64,000 nucleotides of DNA from assembly GCA_036023115.1 (NCBI GenBank), contig JAYKKT010000089.1:20393001-20457000 (forward strand). The letters are read 5' to 3'. Within the stretch, counting starts at the first letter, position 1. Each line of letters begins with the position of its first letter. The position numbers were made by a program, and so were the translations under genes. The stretch is from Brasenia schreberi. Taxonomy: Eukaryota > Streptophyta > Magnoliopsida > Nymphaeales > Cabombaceae. Positions 9,234 to 20,595 of the stretch are shown piece by piece. Below the pieces are notes generated by a model, which saw nothing but the letters and a program-made list of their open reading frames with translations, had not been told where the DNA came from and searched no databases.

Positions 9234-10486
9234 GTAGTAGAGCATCGTCTTCCCCTAGAATCAAATGCCAAACCCATAAAGCAAAAGCTTAGAAAGATTC
9301 ACCCCGATGTACATGCACAAGTGAAAGAGGGTTTAGAAGACTTTTAAAAGCCGGATTTATAAAACCCATTGCGTACTCAGAATGGCTTTCAAATATTGTT
9401 GTAGTTCGAAAATCCAATGGGAAAATTAGGATTTGCATTGATTTTAGAAATTTGAACAAAGCCACTCCAAAAGACAATTTTCCTCTACCAAATATTGATT
9501 TGATAGTAGATAGTACTGCAAATCATGAAATGTTTTCTTTCATGGATGGCTATTCGGGTTACAATCAAATTAAGTTAGCACCAAAAGATCAGGCAAAAAC
9601 TGCTTTTACTACACCTTGGGGCACATACTGTTACACAGTTATGCCGTTTGGTTTGAAAAATGCCGGTGCCACATACCAAAGAGCTATGACTACTATCTTT
9701 CACGACCAAATTCACGAGCTCTTGGAAGTATATGTGGATGACCTTTTGGTGAAATCAAAAACCCGAGTTACTCACATTGAGTCTTTGCAAAAAGTTTTCG
9801 AAAGGCTTAGGCTTTACAAAGTGAAACTAAACCCTAAAAAATGTGTATTCGGGGTAGAATCAGGTAAGCTTTTGGGCTTTATGGTGAGCCAAAGGGGTAT
9901 TAAAGTAGACCCCTCTAAGTGCCGAGCCATCATAGATATGCCTTCACCATCCAACTTGACCCAAATCCGAAGCCTCCAAGGTCGCCTCCAAGCCATTAGG
10001 AGGTTCATTTCAAATTTAGCAACAAGATGCGAACCTTTCAACAAACTTTTGCGAAAAGGGGTAAAATTTTCGTGGGACGAGGATTGTCAAAAAGCTTTTG
10101 AAAGATTGAAAACTTATTTGGTGAATCCTCCAATTTTGAAACCTCCAAAGCAAGGAAAACCTTTACTTCTTTACATTTCCATACATACGAATGCATTGGG
10201 TGCTTTATTAGCCCAATATGAGGATGATGGCCACAAAGAGTGTGCCATTTACTATATTTCAAAAACTCTCTTGGCATATGAAAGAAATTATCAAGCCATG
10301 GAGAAAACGTGCTTGGCATTAGTATGGGCTTGCCAAAAGTTTAGACACTACTTCGTAGATCATGAGATATGGATAGTGTCTAAGCTTGATCCGATCAAGC
10401 ACTTGTTTGAAAAACCTATCCTAACGAGTAGGCTTGGTAAATGGCAACTCCTCTTAATGGAATATGACTTGAAATATCACCACTAA
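9234..10486 (+). pseudogene. reverse transcriptase and first RNase H of element A
   Basis: RT begins with VVEHRLPLESNAKPIKQKL in one frame (9234 to about 9340). After a one-base loss it continues in another (KAGFIKPI...), and from 9452 it is open to 10486: FSFMDGYSGYNQIKLAPKDQ, then WGTYCYTVMPFGLKNAGATY and the catalytic YVDD in LLEVYVDDLLVKSK. The thumb region and the first RNase H follow (LLLYISIHTNALGALLAQ, EKTCLALVWACQKFRHYF). In this RNase H I do not see the usual first catalytic Asp, which fits the known decay of that domain where a second RNase H is present. A TAA at 10484-10486 ends the frame. Confidence 0.92.
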
Positions 10487-10519
10487 ACCTCCATTAAGGG
10501 GCAAGCCCTAGCCGATCAT

Positions 10520-11010
10520 ATGGCCGAGTTCCCCTTGGAAAAAACATATCCCATACTTGATGAGATGCCCGATGAAGGCATATTTGCAAACGATTTTCAA
10601 AACCATGTTTTAGCAAACTGTTTTAATGAAAACCAAGTATGGAAAATGTACTTTGATGGGGCACGTAACCAACAAGGGGTAGGTGTTGGAGTCATTCTCA
10701 TATCCCCCGAAAAGGGAGAAATACCCATTGCAATTCGTCTAGATTTTGAGTGTTCAAATAATGTGGCTGAATATGAGGCTCTCATACAAGGCCTAAAAGT
10801 CTTGAAAAATCTAGGGGCAGCTTGCATTGAAGTCTTTGGAGACTCTTTACTGGTTGTGAACCAAGTTTTAAAAGTTTGCAAGTCAAACACGAAAAACTCA
10901 TTCCGTATCACGAGTTGGCCACCAAGTTGGTCGACTCTTTCAAATCATGCACACTCACTCACATAGGGAGAGAGGACAACACCATAGCGGATGCCCTCTC
11001 CTCCTTAGGA
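10520..11010 (+). pseudogene. second, archaeal-type RNase H of element A
   Basis: This is the extra RNase H that marks the Tat clade. WKMYFDGARNQQGVGVGVIL gives the first Asp, NNVAEYEALIQGL the Glu, and EVFGDSLLVVNQV the second Asp. After a one-base frameshift near 10878, GREDNTIADALSSLG gives the last Asp, now in the frame used by integrase. All four acidic residues of the DEDD set are visible, so the catalytic core was conserved until the frameshift. In life it would degrade the RNA strand of the RNA/DNA hybrid during reverse transcription. Confidence 0.88.
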
Positions 11011-12378
11011 TCCGCTTTAAGGGTCGATCCCACCTTAGGAACCCGATCCCTAGAGATATGGCACTCACCCGTTCCATCCACGCACGATTTAGAGATTTGC
11101 CAAAACGACCAAAATCCAAATGATAAACCTTGGTTTTATGACATTAAAAACTTTTTAGAAAACGGAGGATTTCCCGAATATGCTTCTTCAAAAGATCAAG
11201 CTTTTATTAGAAAAATTTCAACCCGGTATGTAATTTTGGGAGGGATGCTTTATAAGAAAAGTTTTACGGGCATCTTGTTGCGATGTGTAGACCTTGAAGA
11301 GGCTAGGACCATAATGCACGAGTTCCACGATGGAGAGTGTGGAGGCCATGTTAATGCAAATATGATGGCCATGAAGATACTTAGAGCTGGGTATTTTTGG
11401 TCCACCCTAAGACAAGATTGCCATGATCATGTTAGGAAATGTCATCAATGTCAAATACATGGGCATATCATTCACACCCCATCATCTACTTTGCATTCCA
11501 TCGTGAGCCCTTGGCCTTTTGCCATGTGGGCGTTCGACATCGTAGGACCCATATCCCCCAATGCATCCAATGGACATAGGTTCATCCTAGCGGCCACCGA
11601 ATATTTCTCTAAATGGGTTGAAGCTACATCCTTAGCCAATGTCCAAGGACAACATGTAGTGGCATTCATTAAGAGAAATATCTTGGCCCGATTTGGAGTA
11701 CCAAAAGACCTAGTGTCCGATAATGGCACCCCATTCAAGAATGAGAAGATGTAAAAATTGTGTGTCACATATGGCATGACTCAACACTTCTCATCGCCCT
11801 ACTACCCTCAAGGCAACGGCCAAGCCGAAGCCACAAACAAAACCCTCATAAGCATCATTGAGAAAACCATAGAAAAAGGTAGGACATGGCATGAGAAGCT
11901 CGACGAAGCCTTGTGGGGTTATAGAACTTCCATTCGAACCCCAACAAATGCCACCCCATTCGAGTTGGTCTATGGCACGAGTGCCATACTCCCCATTCAT
12001 ACCAAGTTTCATTCATTTCATACATCACTTGTATTAGATATTCCATTAGAAACCCTACAACATACTAGAATGGTCGAACTTGACTTGTTGGATGAAAAGA
12101 GGCTACTTGCTATGGATCATGCACATGCATATAGGCAAAGGGTAGCCCGACACTACGAGAAGCACATGAAGGCTCGCCACTTCAAAGTGGGAGACCTAGT
12201 GCTAAAAACCATTCACCACCGAGAACCACACCCCCTTGGAAAGTGGCAGCCCAAGTGGGATGGTCCTTATGTTGTGCGTGGAACCACCACTAACAATGCT
12301 TATTGGTTGGTTGATGTTGACGGTAGGAACTTGGTAGACCCTATAAATGCTCAACATTTGAAAAGATATCATGTATAG
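10876..12378 (+). pseudogene. integrase of element A
   Basis: An N-terminal tether (residues 1-130) leads to the HHCC zinc domain (HDGECGGH...KCHQC). The catalytic core has D in WAFDIVGP, D in LVSDNGTPF and E in GQAEATNK, so the D,D,E triad is complete. A TAA at 11752-11754 separates the second Asp from the Glu, and the frame resumes without a shift to 12378. The C-terminus carries the GKWQPKWDGPYVVRG segment usual for plant gypsy integrases. No chromodomain is visible, as expected for Tat. The protein ends LKRYHV at a TAG. Confidence 0.92.
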
Positions 12379-13550
12379 GGTCTACTCTCTTTTGAAAATA
12401 TTTTGAATGGGATCTCCTTTGAACTTCTTGAAGAAGGATCAAGGTGGATCGTGTGACCCTAAACAAGGGAAATAGGGTCTTATGAAAGGTAGAGTTTTCA
12501 AAATTTATGGGCTATATTTCAAAAGTCCCCATCTTACAAAATCGAGCCTTTTTCAAAATAGCAAAATATTTCCAAATGGTATATGCTATTTCAAAATAGG
12601 GTGATCTTAGATGAATCAAGTAAACCATTGGGATAAGTCTCTCCCCATTTCGCTTCTCCTTCCCAAAAAGGAAAATTTGGCAAAATAAAAAAGAGGATAT
12701 CCCTCCAAAAATTTATCTTCAAAAGAAAAAGAAAAGCAAAGCAGAAAAGAGTGCTTTGATTGAAAAAGAAAGAGGAAAAAGCAAAATCCTCCAAAAAGAA
12801 AAAGGGAGGCCCTCTATGAAAAAAAAAAAAAAATTGCCAAAAGCTCAAAAGGAGCAAATTTTCCTCTTCTTGGCCTTAAACCACGGGACACTTCAGAAGG
12901 AACCGTGGTAATTCTTTCCCTATCCCTATGACTTATCCTAGTGGAGAAAGGTTTTATCTAGGAAAATCCTAAAGTAGGAATAGGATTTATTCATTTGAAT
13001 CTTATTTTGTTTGAGAATTAGACTTTGTTGTGTAAGTAGGAGAGTTTTGCAATGTTTCCTAGTTTTCCTATAAAAATCTCTACCAAGTAGTAGGTATTAT
13101 GACCCGAGTAAAGGGAAATACAAGAAGCTGAAAATCCTTGTGATTGTAGCTAAAAAGGATTTCCCCTTTCTTTTGGAAAGTTGTGAAAACCCGAAAACAT
13201 CATGCCACATAAGGGCCATGATCACTTGGGGCAGTCGACCTTCACAAGCCTCCCAAGTTCGATCCTTGCATGTTAAGAGTCTCTAAAAGAATCATCGTGT
13301 GCATATCACTCACACCCTTCATACATGCCCATGCATGCATTTCAAAACCATTGAGTATATGATCGATATTAGGACCAAGGTCATAGCAGATTGAGTCCCC
13401 TTTGGCTCTAAATCCCCTCTTACTTATTTTTAAAAGTTAGGCACTCAGATGATCCATGCTCTTGAGAAAGGTTCGGAAAGAAGAGTAAAAGGGTGTTTTC
13501 TTCTTTGACATTATCCAAACACAACTGGATTAATGCCAAAGAGGGGCATC
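12379..13550 (+). other. 3' non-coding region of element A, with hairpin and PPT
   Basis: No ORF of note. It contains an A-rich, purine-rich stretch (about 12660-12840), a hairpin-forming CCACGG...CCGTGG at 12881-12908 that is conserved in element D, and the polypurine tract AAAGAGGGGC at 13538-13547, three bases (ATC) before the 3' LTR. Element D has the same PPT (plus strand 40264-40273). The PPT primes plus-strand DNA synthesis. Confidence 0.82.
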
Positions 13551-15748
13551 TGTAAACACCCGAAATTTTTTCAAGTATTTTCAAAAACTCCTAAATTTTG
13601 AAGGCCAATTTAAAGCCTTTATGAACCTTTAAATTCAAAATCCCCAAATTTTAAAGTTTAGACCTTCTGGGAGAATATTTCAAAATAAAGGTTTTAAATC
13701 CAAATAGCCCATGAGTTTCGAAGCAGGCGGAGACCCAATCCAAGCCTCGATTCCCGAAAAGAAGATAAAGTGTATCAAGATACGGATCAAGTTAAATCAG
13801 ATTGATTCCCAAAAGCGGAGAAGATTGAAGCATATCAAGTTCAAATTCAACAACTTATCCAAATGGAAGGTCAAGACCGATCAAATCCATGTTTGTCCGA
13901 TCAAGATGGGGCCAACTTGGAACCAAGACTCGAGGCCATGGTAACAAGCTCATTCAATTCTAGAAGATTTCAAGTGTAACTCAAAAGCAAAAGTGGGAGC
14001 CGAATCAAAGAAAGAAGCGAATTCAAGTGGGTCGAAGTTTAAAGAAATCAGCCCAAACAAAACATGTTGCACATTGTAAGGTTGTTTAAAACCAACCACA
14101 TGCTCTAGGGCTACACCAAGCCATGACACCTATACCAGCCCATATGGGTTGGTCCGAATCGACTCAATGAAGAACTACAAGAAGCCGGTTTGGAGCGGAT
14201 CAAATCCACCAAGCTAAAGCTCCAACCCGCCCCACAAGAAACCACTAGAACCAGCCCCCCTTGGCCTATAAAAAGGCCCAAGAGGGGGGGGCGGGTTCCA
14301 TAACTTGGAGATTGGAGAGAGAAGAGAGAGAAGAGAGAGACCTTAGGTGGTGTGTGCTAGATTAAGTGCAGAAATTTTCAGCAAGGAGGGACGTCTTCTA
14401 TTGTGGGGGAAGAAGGGGAAGCTAGGTGAGAGCTTGTAGGAGTTGAGAAGGAAGGCCATCAAGAGGAAGGCCGGCTTCATCATTGAAACCCGGTCCTTCA
14501 CCATCCAAAACTCGTGTAAGACCTTTCTTTCTTAATCTAAGTTTCATTCTCTTCCATTCAATTCATTAAATGGGGTTGTATTAATGGAGTTTCATCTCCC
14601 CCCGAGTTGTAATAATCTAGCTTTGCTGCCATTTCAATTTCGTGGATGAAACACTATACACCCACATGCACGCCAAGTGTTTGCTTTAATGCTTCTCCCT
14701 TCCTATATGCTATATACCCTCTATACTTCTAACCCCCTCTATGTCTAAGCTATAAAGTACTTTCCATTCATTTATATTCCAGCAAATTTGCTTTAAGGGT
14801 TGTTGCATTTTAATTTCGTGTGGGTTATGCATCATTACATTTATAAAACAGAAAACCGGATTTCAGCATCTCTGTATATGTCTGTTTCTGCAATTTTAAT
14901 TTTGTGATGCTTGATCCGATTGTCTCAAAATTTGGCACACTGATTCCACACACATTTGGACACTCTGTATAAAATTGGCAAGATTTTAGGGCCACTCAGC
15001 CACGTAATAAAAGCATATTAAGAACGACCAGATTTCTGCACCACTGTCTGCACAGTCAGATTTCCTGAAACAGAGGTTGGGTAAAAGTCTCATATCTCTG
15101 TCCACAAGAGTCCAAATTAGTTGATTTTTGATGCATTAGAAATCTAACATCCATATCTTTCCAGCAACATTAAAATCATCAAAATCGGAGTTCTGAGCAG
15201 AGAGATACAGACTCATCTTTGAGTTTCTGTATTTCTGAAACAGAACTATTCGAGTCAGTGAGGTGGTCTGAGTAGATTATTTGTTTTTGATTCAATACTA
15301 CTCTAAATGCATATTTGAAAAAGTCTATAGTCTCTCCAACTACCAGCTTCGTTTGGTAAAATTTTGATAATTTTTGGAAGTCTGTAATGCCTTGAAAACT
15401 CTCCTAGAAAACAACTCTGAAAACAGAATTCTCTGTTTTCAGCAGCTTGTGTTTTTCCAAGTATTGAATCCGAGTGCACAAGTTCAACAAATTTTTCAAA
15501 GACACTTGTTTATGTAAAAGGGAATCATGTTTGCTGTAAAATGAAATTCCTAAGCGCTCAACACTGACCCTTGAGCATCGGCTCAAGAAGGTGTGAGTGA
15601 AAAGATCCCGCTTGCACACAATCGCCTAGAAGTCTTACAAACATTTGCTAGTTTTGAACTAGCTGGCACGCTCGCGCAAGCGTAGGGGTGGAAAATTTCA
15701 TTTCAAGTTTGTCTCATAAACTTTGGAATGAGAATTTTCATGTCTATA
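13551..15748 (+). repeat. 3' LTR of element A
   Basis: It is nearly identical to 3297-5496, including the TATA inverted repeat (14267-14274 for TATA), the GGAG/CTCC motif (14572-14617) and the U5 hairpin (15570-15587). It ends TGTCTATA instead of TGTCTACA, so the last dinucleotide has changed. In the 5' LTR the PBS-like decamer reads TGACACGCTC; here it is TGGCACGCTC. Confidence 0.93.
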
Positions 15749-15753
15749 AGGGT
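15749..15753. repeat. target-site duplication AGGGT, right copy
   Basis: It matches 3292-3296 and follows the last base of the 3' LTR. Confidence 0.92.
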
Positions 15754-16260
15754 CACGGCTGGGAAGGTGAGGGAGTCGAGTGCTAGGTAACAGGTGGTAG
15801 TGTGGCGCTAGGTGCGCCGGGGACAGGTTTCGGTCGGGTGGTGTGGTGGGGTATCTAGGGAAGGTGAGGGGGAAGTTTGGGTCGGTTTAGGTGAAAGGGG
15901 CTAGGTCTAGGCTAGTTTTGGGTTAGGTTTACTGGGGTCAGTTAGGTGGTTTAGGCTAGTTTAGGGTGAGGTTGAGAGACCTACCTCTTGGAGCCGGTCC
16001 ACCACGCCTTGGCTATGCTTCCACGCCCTTGTGCAGCCCTTCTTCAAGTCGGTGCAACCCTTTGGTTTGAGCCTAGGTTCATACAAGGCTTGAACCCATG
16101 CCCTTGATCAAGCCCACATGGCTATGGCCCACTTGAAAATATCTAGCACACCAATTTTCTCTCACCTACTTTATGCAAGCTCTCCCCAAGCCCTCTTGGA
16201 TTTCACATGAACTTATGGCACCCCCTCACCTCTATTTATAGGCAAATGAGGTGGGTCTTG
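15754..16260 (-). repeat. family-B LTR copy B1, U3 part (minus strand)
   Basis: Continuation of the LTR interrupted by element A. It aligns by eye with about 19440-20010 of LTR B2: GGTTTAGG-type repeats, then GGTGCAACCC-type sequence, then the promoter. Read on the minus strand, CTATAAATAG (plus 16231-16240) is a TATA box within CACCTC (16227-16232) and GAGGTG (16248-16253). Similarity to B2 and B3 fades after about 16260, so the U3 start is missing or very diverged. Confidence 0.7.
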
Positions 16261-17219
16261 GGTACTCCATTTCCTACTGACTGAGCTTGTGCAACTTTGC
16301 TATGCCATGGCACACGGTCCTAAATGGCACAAAATGTTCATCATTTTGTGTTGATTTATCATGGTGACTTGCATTGGTACATCAAGAATGAAATATGGTT
16401 CACAACTAGATCTTGATCTTGTTGGTCCTCCAAAAATAAAAATCGATCTAATAGATCAAAAACAAGCATGCACTCATACATAAACACATAGAGAAATGTG
16501 TTATAGCAAATGAGAGGGAAAAGAAGAGTCAGCTAAAGCACATGCAGAGCAATTGATGTCATACGAGTGATGCTGCAAAGAAAAACCAGACCCCTCAATC
16601 TATTTTAAATTTGGCAACTCACAAAACATTCAAAAATATGGAATCAATTATGGAAAGTAAAATGAATGCTCGTCCAACACATGTCATGAATATGAGTCAA
16701 GTTACAAAAAAGAAATAACAAAGATATCCCAAACAAAAAAATTCAAACAGGGCAACCTGCATGTACCTTCTGTAAGCACATCATCTTCAACGTGATATCT
16801 GACTTCATCTCCCACCAAAGCTTCCTCATAACTCCCCCATGCCTTGGCACACAGTCCTCCATAAGATAAAAAAAAGAAGTTCAAAAATTATACCTGAAAA
16901 TACATCAACAAATACATGACAGTCCTTGACATGCAATCTGTCACTCAGCTATAGGGAACAAGCCCCGTGTCGTGGAATAAATAAGCAGTGAGATTTTTTT
17001 ACACAGTTACAATATCCACAACATAGAATCCAATAAGCTAGAATTTCCTTACAAAATCATCGAATCTAAAATGTGTTTGCAACTGAACAAACGATTCCAG
17101 ACAAATTATTCCAGACAGTACATATGGATTCCATTAAAGTAATCCTTGCAATTTGCAATCATTACAAGCAGTCAATATAGAACTTAACCTACTACAAATA
17201 GCTTAAATTTTAAAGACTG
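16261..17219. other. unassigned sequence between LTR B1 and LTR B2
   Basis: This AT-rich stretch does not look like any LTR in the window. It contains the exon-like block at 16767-16856 on the minus strand and otherwise nothing I recognise. It may be host intergenic or intronic DNA into which the LTRs inserted, or U3 of an unusual B1 copy in its first part. Confidence 0.4.
16767..16856 (-). other. possible internal exon of an unidentified host gene
   Basis: Read on the minus strand, a pyrimidine-rich tract and ATCTTATGGAG precede 90 bases (a multiple of three), which end at the donor-like GTACAT. One frame is open and reads CAKAWGSYEEALVGDEVRYH followed by VEDDVLTE, acidic and unlike transposon protein. 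The composition is more gene-like than its surroundings. I cannot name a family and see no second convincing exon nearby, so it could be a gene fragment or chance. Confidence 0.3.
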
Positions 17220-20200
17220 TGTAGACGTAGAAAGTTCCCGCTTCTGGTTCTTAGGGCCTGAAGCGAATCTTTTCGTGTGTCTAAGTCCAATTTAAGCAAA
17301 AGGGCGTTCCAGCTAGCTTGCTTAAGCTAGCGAAGAGATATTTTGAAATATGACTCCTAACGTGGCGACTGTGAGCAAGCAAGCTCTTTTCGTGGCAGAC
17401 TTTCTTGCACCCATGCGCAAGGGTCAGTCTGTATGCTTAGAAAATTGAGTTTTTGACATGATAACCTATGAAAAATGTTTTGAGGTGTTCGATTCGGGCT
17501 GTTTTTGTTTGGTTTTGAAGTTTTATTTCACGTGGATTTGCACGTGCCTATGTCTTTCTTTTTATCCCTTTTCGGCCCAACTAGGTGTGTGTTATGAACA
17601 CGTGACCTGAGTGGGGTGACTTTGAGCAGGAGTGTGTGGTTTGCTTTGATGCAATATGTGTCCTAACTCGTGGTATGGCGTATATGCAATGCAAACTCAC
17701 GCAACTCCAAAGGGAAAACCCGAATTGAAAGACAATGCGGAAGGGAAATGACTTGAATGTAAATTGCAAAAGGGAAATATGGCTATATCTTAAGAGCGGA
17801 AAGGCTCAATTGTGCAAGTGTGTGCCGTGTATATATGTAAAGACTATGCACACAGCTGAACCTTAAAACCCAAATCTTAAAGACATAGCCAAAAGGGAAA
17901 TACTTATAATATATATGGGCCCGAAGGTCGCCAATGTGTTGCGTGGGTGTTGTGTGTATATTGAAAGACAACTCACACGACTTAAATGAAACCCAAATAT
18001 AAATTGCAATATGGCCTTAACTAAGGTCTTGGGAGTAAGAGCGAAAGTTCAATGTGTGTGAGTGTATAATTGAAGTACTATGCACACGACATGAAATTAA
18101 ACCCAAATATAAATTGCAATAGGCATTGACTAAGGTCTTGGGAGTAAGAGTGAAAGCTCAATGTGTGTGAGTGTATAATTGAAGTACTACGCACACGACA
18201 TGAAATTAAACCCAAATATAAATTGCAATAGGCCTTGACTAAGGTCTTGGGAGTAAGAGCAAAAGCTCAATGTGTGTGAGTGTATAATTGAAATACTACA
18301 CACACGACATGAAGTAAAACACTCAAGGGAAATTATAACACGGCCCTTACTTGGGTCTTGAAAATAAGAGCAAAAGCTCAATGTGTGTGAGTGCGAGAAT
18401 TGAAAGACGACACACACAACTTAAGCAAAACCCCATGCAACTTAAATTATATAAGTAAGTCTATATCTTAAGGGCTGATTACGCCCGTGTGTGTTCAAAA
18501 TCGTGTGCAGCTAAGAGCGAGATAGGCTCAAGTGCACGTGTGTGTGGGTGTGCCAAACCACGTTATTACAAGCGGGGGGAGACAATGCTTCGTTATTACA
18601 ACCCCGTATCAAATTTAATTAAGCTTAAGCAAGTCTATATACAAGGACCGAGTTAGGCACTTACGGATAGCTGGTCCGGGCGTGACTTGCTTGCGCTTGG
18701 GTTGGTATATCGCCTTGGGCTGCAAGAGGGAGCTCCTCGGAAGGGCGCAGCAAAGGGAGGTTCTGGCTGAACGGCAAGGGTGCGGGTGTGGCGCCTTGGC
18801 GCTAGCCGAACGAAGGGCTAGGTTGTTGCCTTGGCTGGGGTAGTTAGGGGTGCCTAGGGAAGGTAAAGGGGAGCTAAGGTGTGGGGCTGTCTAAGGGAAA
18901 GGTGAGGTGGCGGGTGACTAGCTAGGGGTGCCTACGGGAAAGGAGGTAAGGCAGCGGGTGTTGCAGTCGGTTGTGGCTGAATGGTGGCAGGTAGTTAGGT
19001 GGTAGCCGGCTGGATGAAGTGGAGACTAGGCTAAGGAAGGGTGGCGTATGGTGGCTGAGAGTGGAGGGGGAGTAAAGAGAGGGTGATGGTATGTTGGGGT
19101 ACTAACCGGAGAGGAAGGTGAAGGTGGCAGGTGTCCAAGGGAGGCAGTCGGTTGAGGGAAGGTGGCAGGTTGGTGCAGTCGGGTAGCATGGAGTGAAGCT
19201 GGCCAGGAGGTGATGGTGGCGTGGAGTGGAGCTGGCTGGAGTTCCAAGGTGGAGCAGGTGAGAGAAGAAGGAAAGAGATGAGAGAGGAGAGGGGGCTCGG
19301 TTGGCCCAAAAAGCTTGAAAAACCTGCCCACTAGGGGGGGGTTTATAGCTTTTGATGGGGTCGGTTGGGGCTGGTTTTGGGAGGCTGGTTTGGTGGTAAG
19401 GTGGTGGTGGTTTGGGGATAAGGTGGGCCAGATATTTAGGGGGGGGCAGACATTTAGGTTAGGTGGTTTTAGGGATATGGTGTGCTAGGGATCTAGGTGG
19501 AGTGGTTTAGTGGTTTAGGGTTTAGCTAGGTGGGTTGGTTTTAGGGTGAGGTTTAGTAAGGTGGGTTAGGTGTTTAGGCTAGGATTAGGTTAGGATTAGG
19601 GGAATTAGGCTAGGTTTAGGGAAGGATTAGGGAGGTGGGTTAGGTGATTAGGTTGGGATTAGGGAAGGATTAGAGAAGTAGGTTAGGTGATTAGGTTAGG
19701 ATTAGGTCGGGTTTAGGGCAAATGGCTAGGATTAGGGGTTTTAGCTTAGGATTAGGTTAGGAGCATCCCTTTGCATGGCCCATGGATTTAATTGCATCAT
19801 GTTGGTGCAGCCCTAGGTTAGGTGTAGATTCATACAAGTTTAAACCCACACTCATTAGGCTAACCCACTTGATTAACCCAAAACTTGACACACAAGTCAA
19901 GCTTAACACATTGCACTCATATCTAACCCTCCCCATTCTCTCTCATGCCCAAGATTCCACGTGAATTTCAAGTGGGCCCCACCTCCATTTATGAGAAGGT
20001 GATGTGGGCCCTGGATGTGGATATTGAGTGGATCTTTGGATCCAAATCCAAATCCAAATCCACATATATGTTTGGATTAGGATCTGGATATATATATGGT
20101 CTAGATCCAATCCAAAGTTGAATTCTGACTCCTTCGGGGTATGTTCGAAACGAATAGTTTGTGCGGGGCCTACCAGCATCAATACTCCATCTTGCGTTGG

Positions 20201-20595
20201 GTCTTGGCCAACATGGTCGTCCGCTTCTGTTTTCACCTCCTAAAGATGATTCCAAATAGTTGTGTTGATAATAGGGGCTTGGATGCTCGAGATTCTGGGG
20301 ATGAATCTAACACGAGAGTTGATGTGCCGGGCTCGACATGTGCTCCGGTTCTGGGCTCTCTTTTGCTCTTTTGGTCCTGCTTTCATCAGGCCAAGTCGCT
20401 TTGTGGGGTTTCAAAACATCTTTTAAAAGGTTTTAAAACTATATTATACATATTTTAAAACGTATATAGTTTAAAGCATATGTACAGGGTTTTGCCTGGA
20501 AGGCTCCTGGGTTTCTAGACTCAAAATAGCCCTTTGGGGCAACTTTTATAAAACCAGGTTATTTGAGAAATTCGTGGGATTTCAGGGTGTTTACA
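17220..20595 (-). repeat. solo LTR B2 (family B, minus strand)
   Basis: This 3376-bp LTR is bounded by TGTAGAC at 17220 and TGTTTACA ending at 20595 (minus strand TGTAAACA...GTCTACA). The flanks are GACTG (17215-17219) and GACTC (20596-20600), a target duplication with one mismatch. From the minus-strand start it has U3 with a degenerate TATA (CATAAATGG, plus 19985-19993) between CACCT and AGGTG, a GTTTAGG-like repeat zone, the GGAG-type motif (18561-18605, one arm base changed), a 109-bp tandem-repeat zone (about 17980-18420), and U5 with hairpins at 17404-17421 and 17312-17331. No internal element sequence adjoins it, so it is a solo LTR. Confidence 0.85.
17980..18420 (-). repeat. 109-bp tandem repeats inside LTR B2
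   Basis: About four copies with a period of 109 bases (ATGAAATTAAAC begins at 18091 and 18200, and the related ATGAAG at 18309). Each unit holds CACACGACATGAA, AAATTGCAATA, AAGGTCTTGGGAGTAAGAGC and a small inverted repeat GAGC-gaaa-GCTC or a variant. The same repeat family, less regular, occurs at about 1750-2580 in B1 and about 25780-26300 in B3. Confidence 0.8.

Larger units (their letters stand above)
3297..15748 (+). mobile_element. Element A: full-length Ty3/gypsy Tat-lineage LTR retrotransposon
   Basis: This is a complete element of about 12.45 kb with LTRs of 2200 bp (3297-5496) and 2198 bp (13551-15748), a PBS, gag, protease, G-patch segment, RT, RNase H, archaeal-type RNase H, integrase, PPT and a perfect 5-bp target duplication. 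The dual RNase H is a known hallmark of the Tat clade. By eye the LTRs differ at about 30 positions (near 1.4%), so the insertion is fairly young. The coding region already has several stops and at least three frame changes, so this copy is probably not autonomous. It sits in LTR B1 in the opposite orientation. Confidence 0.95.

Noticed and set aside
17980..18420. Regular direct repeats reminiscent of a CRISPR array
   Set aside because: The 109-bp units have no distinct spacers, there are no cas genes, and this is plant LTR sequence.
19026..19331. Pro/Ser/Leu-rich minus-strand ORFs
   Set aside because: They lie inside LTR B2 in low-complexity sequence without a domain or a conserved counterpart.
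19540..19760. TTTAGGG/TTAGG-like runs resembling interstitial telomere repeats
   Set aside because: The units are irregular (GGATTAGG, GGTTTAGG, GGGTTAGG) and lie in the U3 zone of LTR B2. B1 and B3 have matching degenerate sequence, so this is LTR composition.
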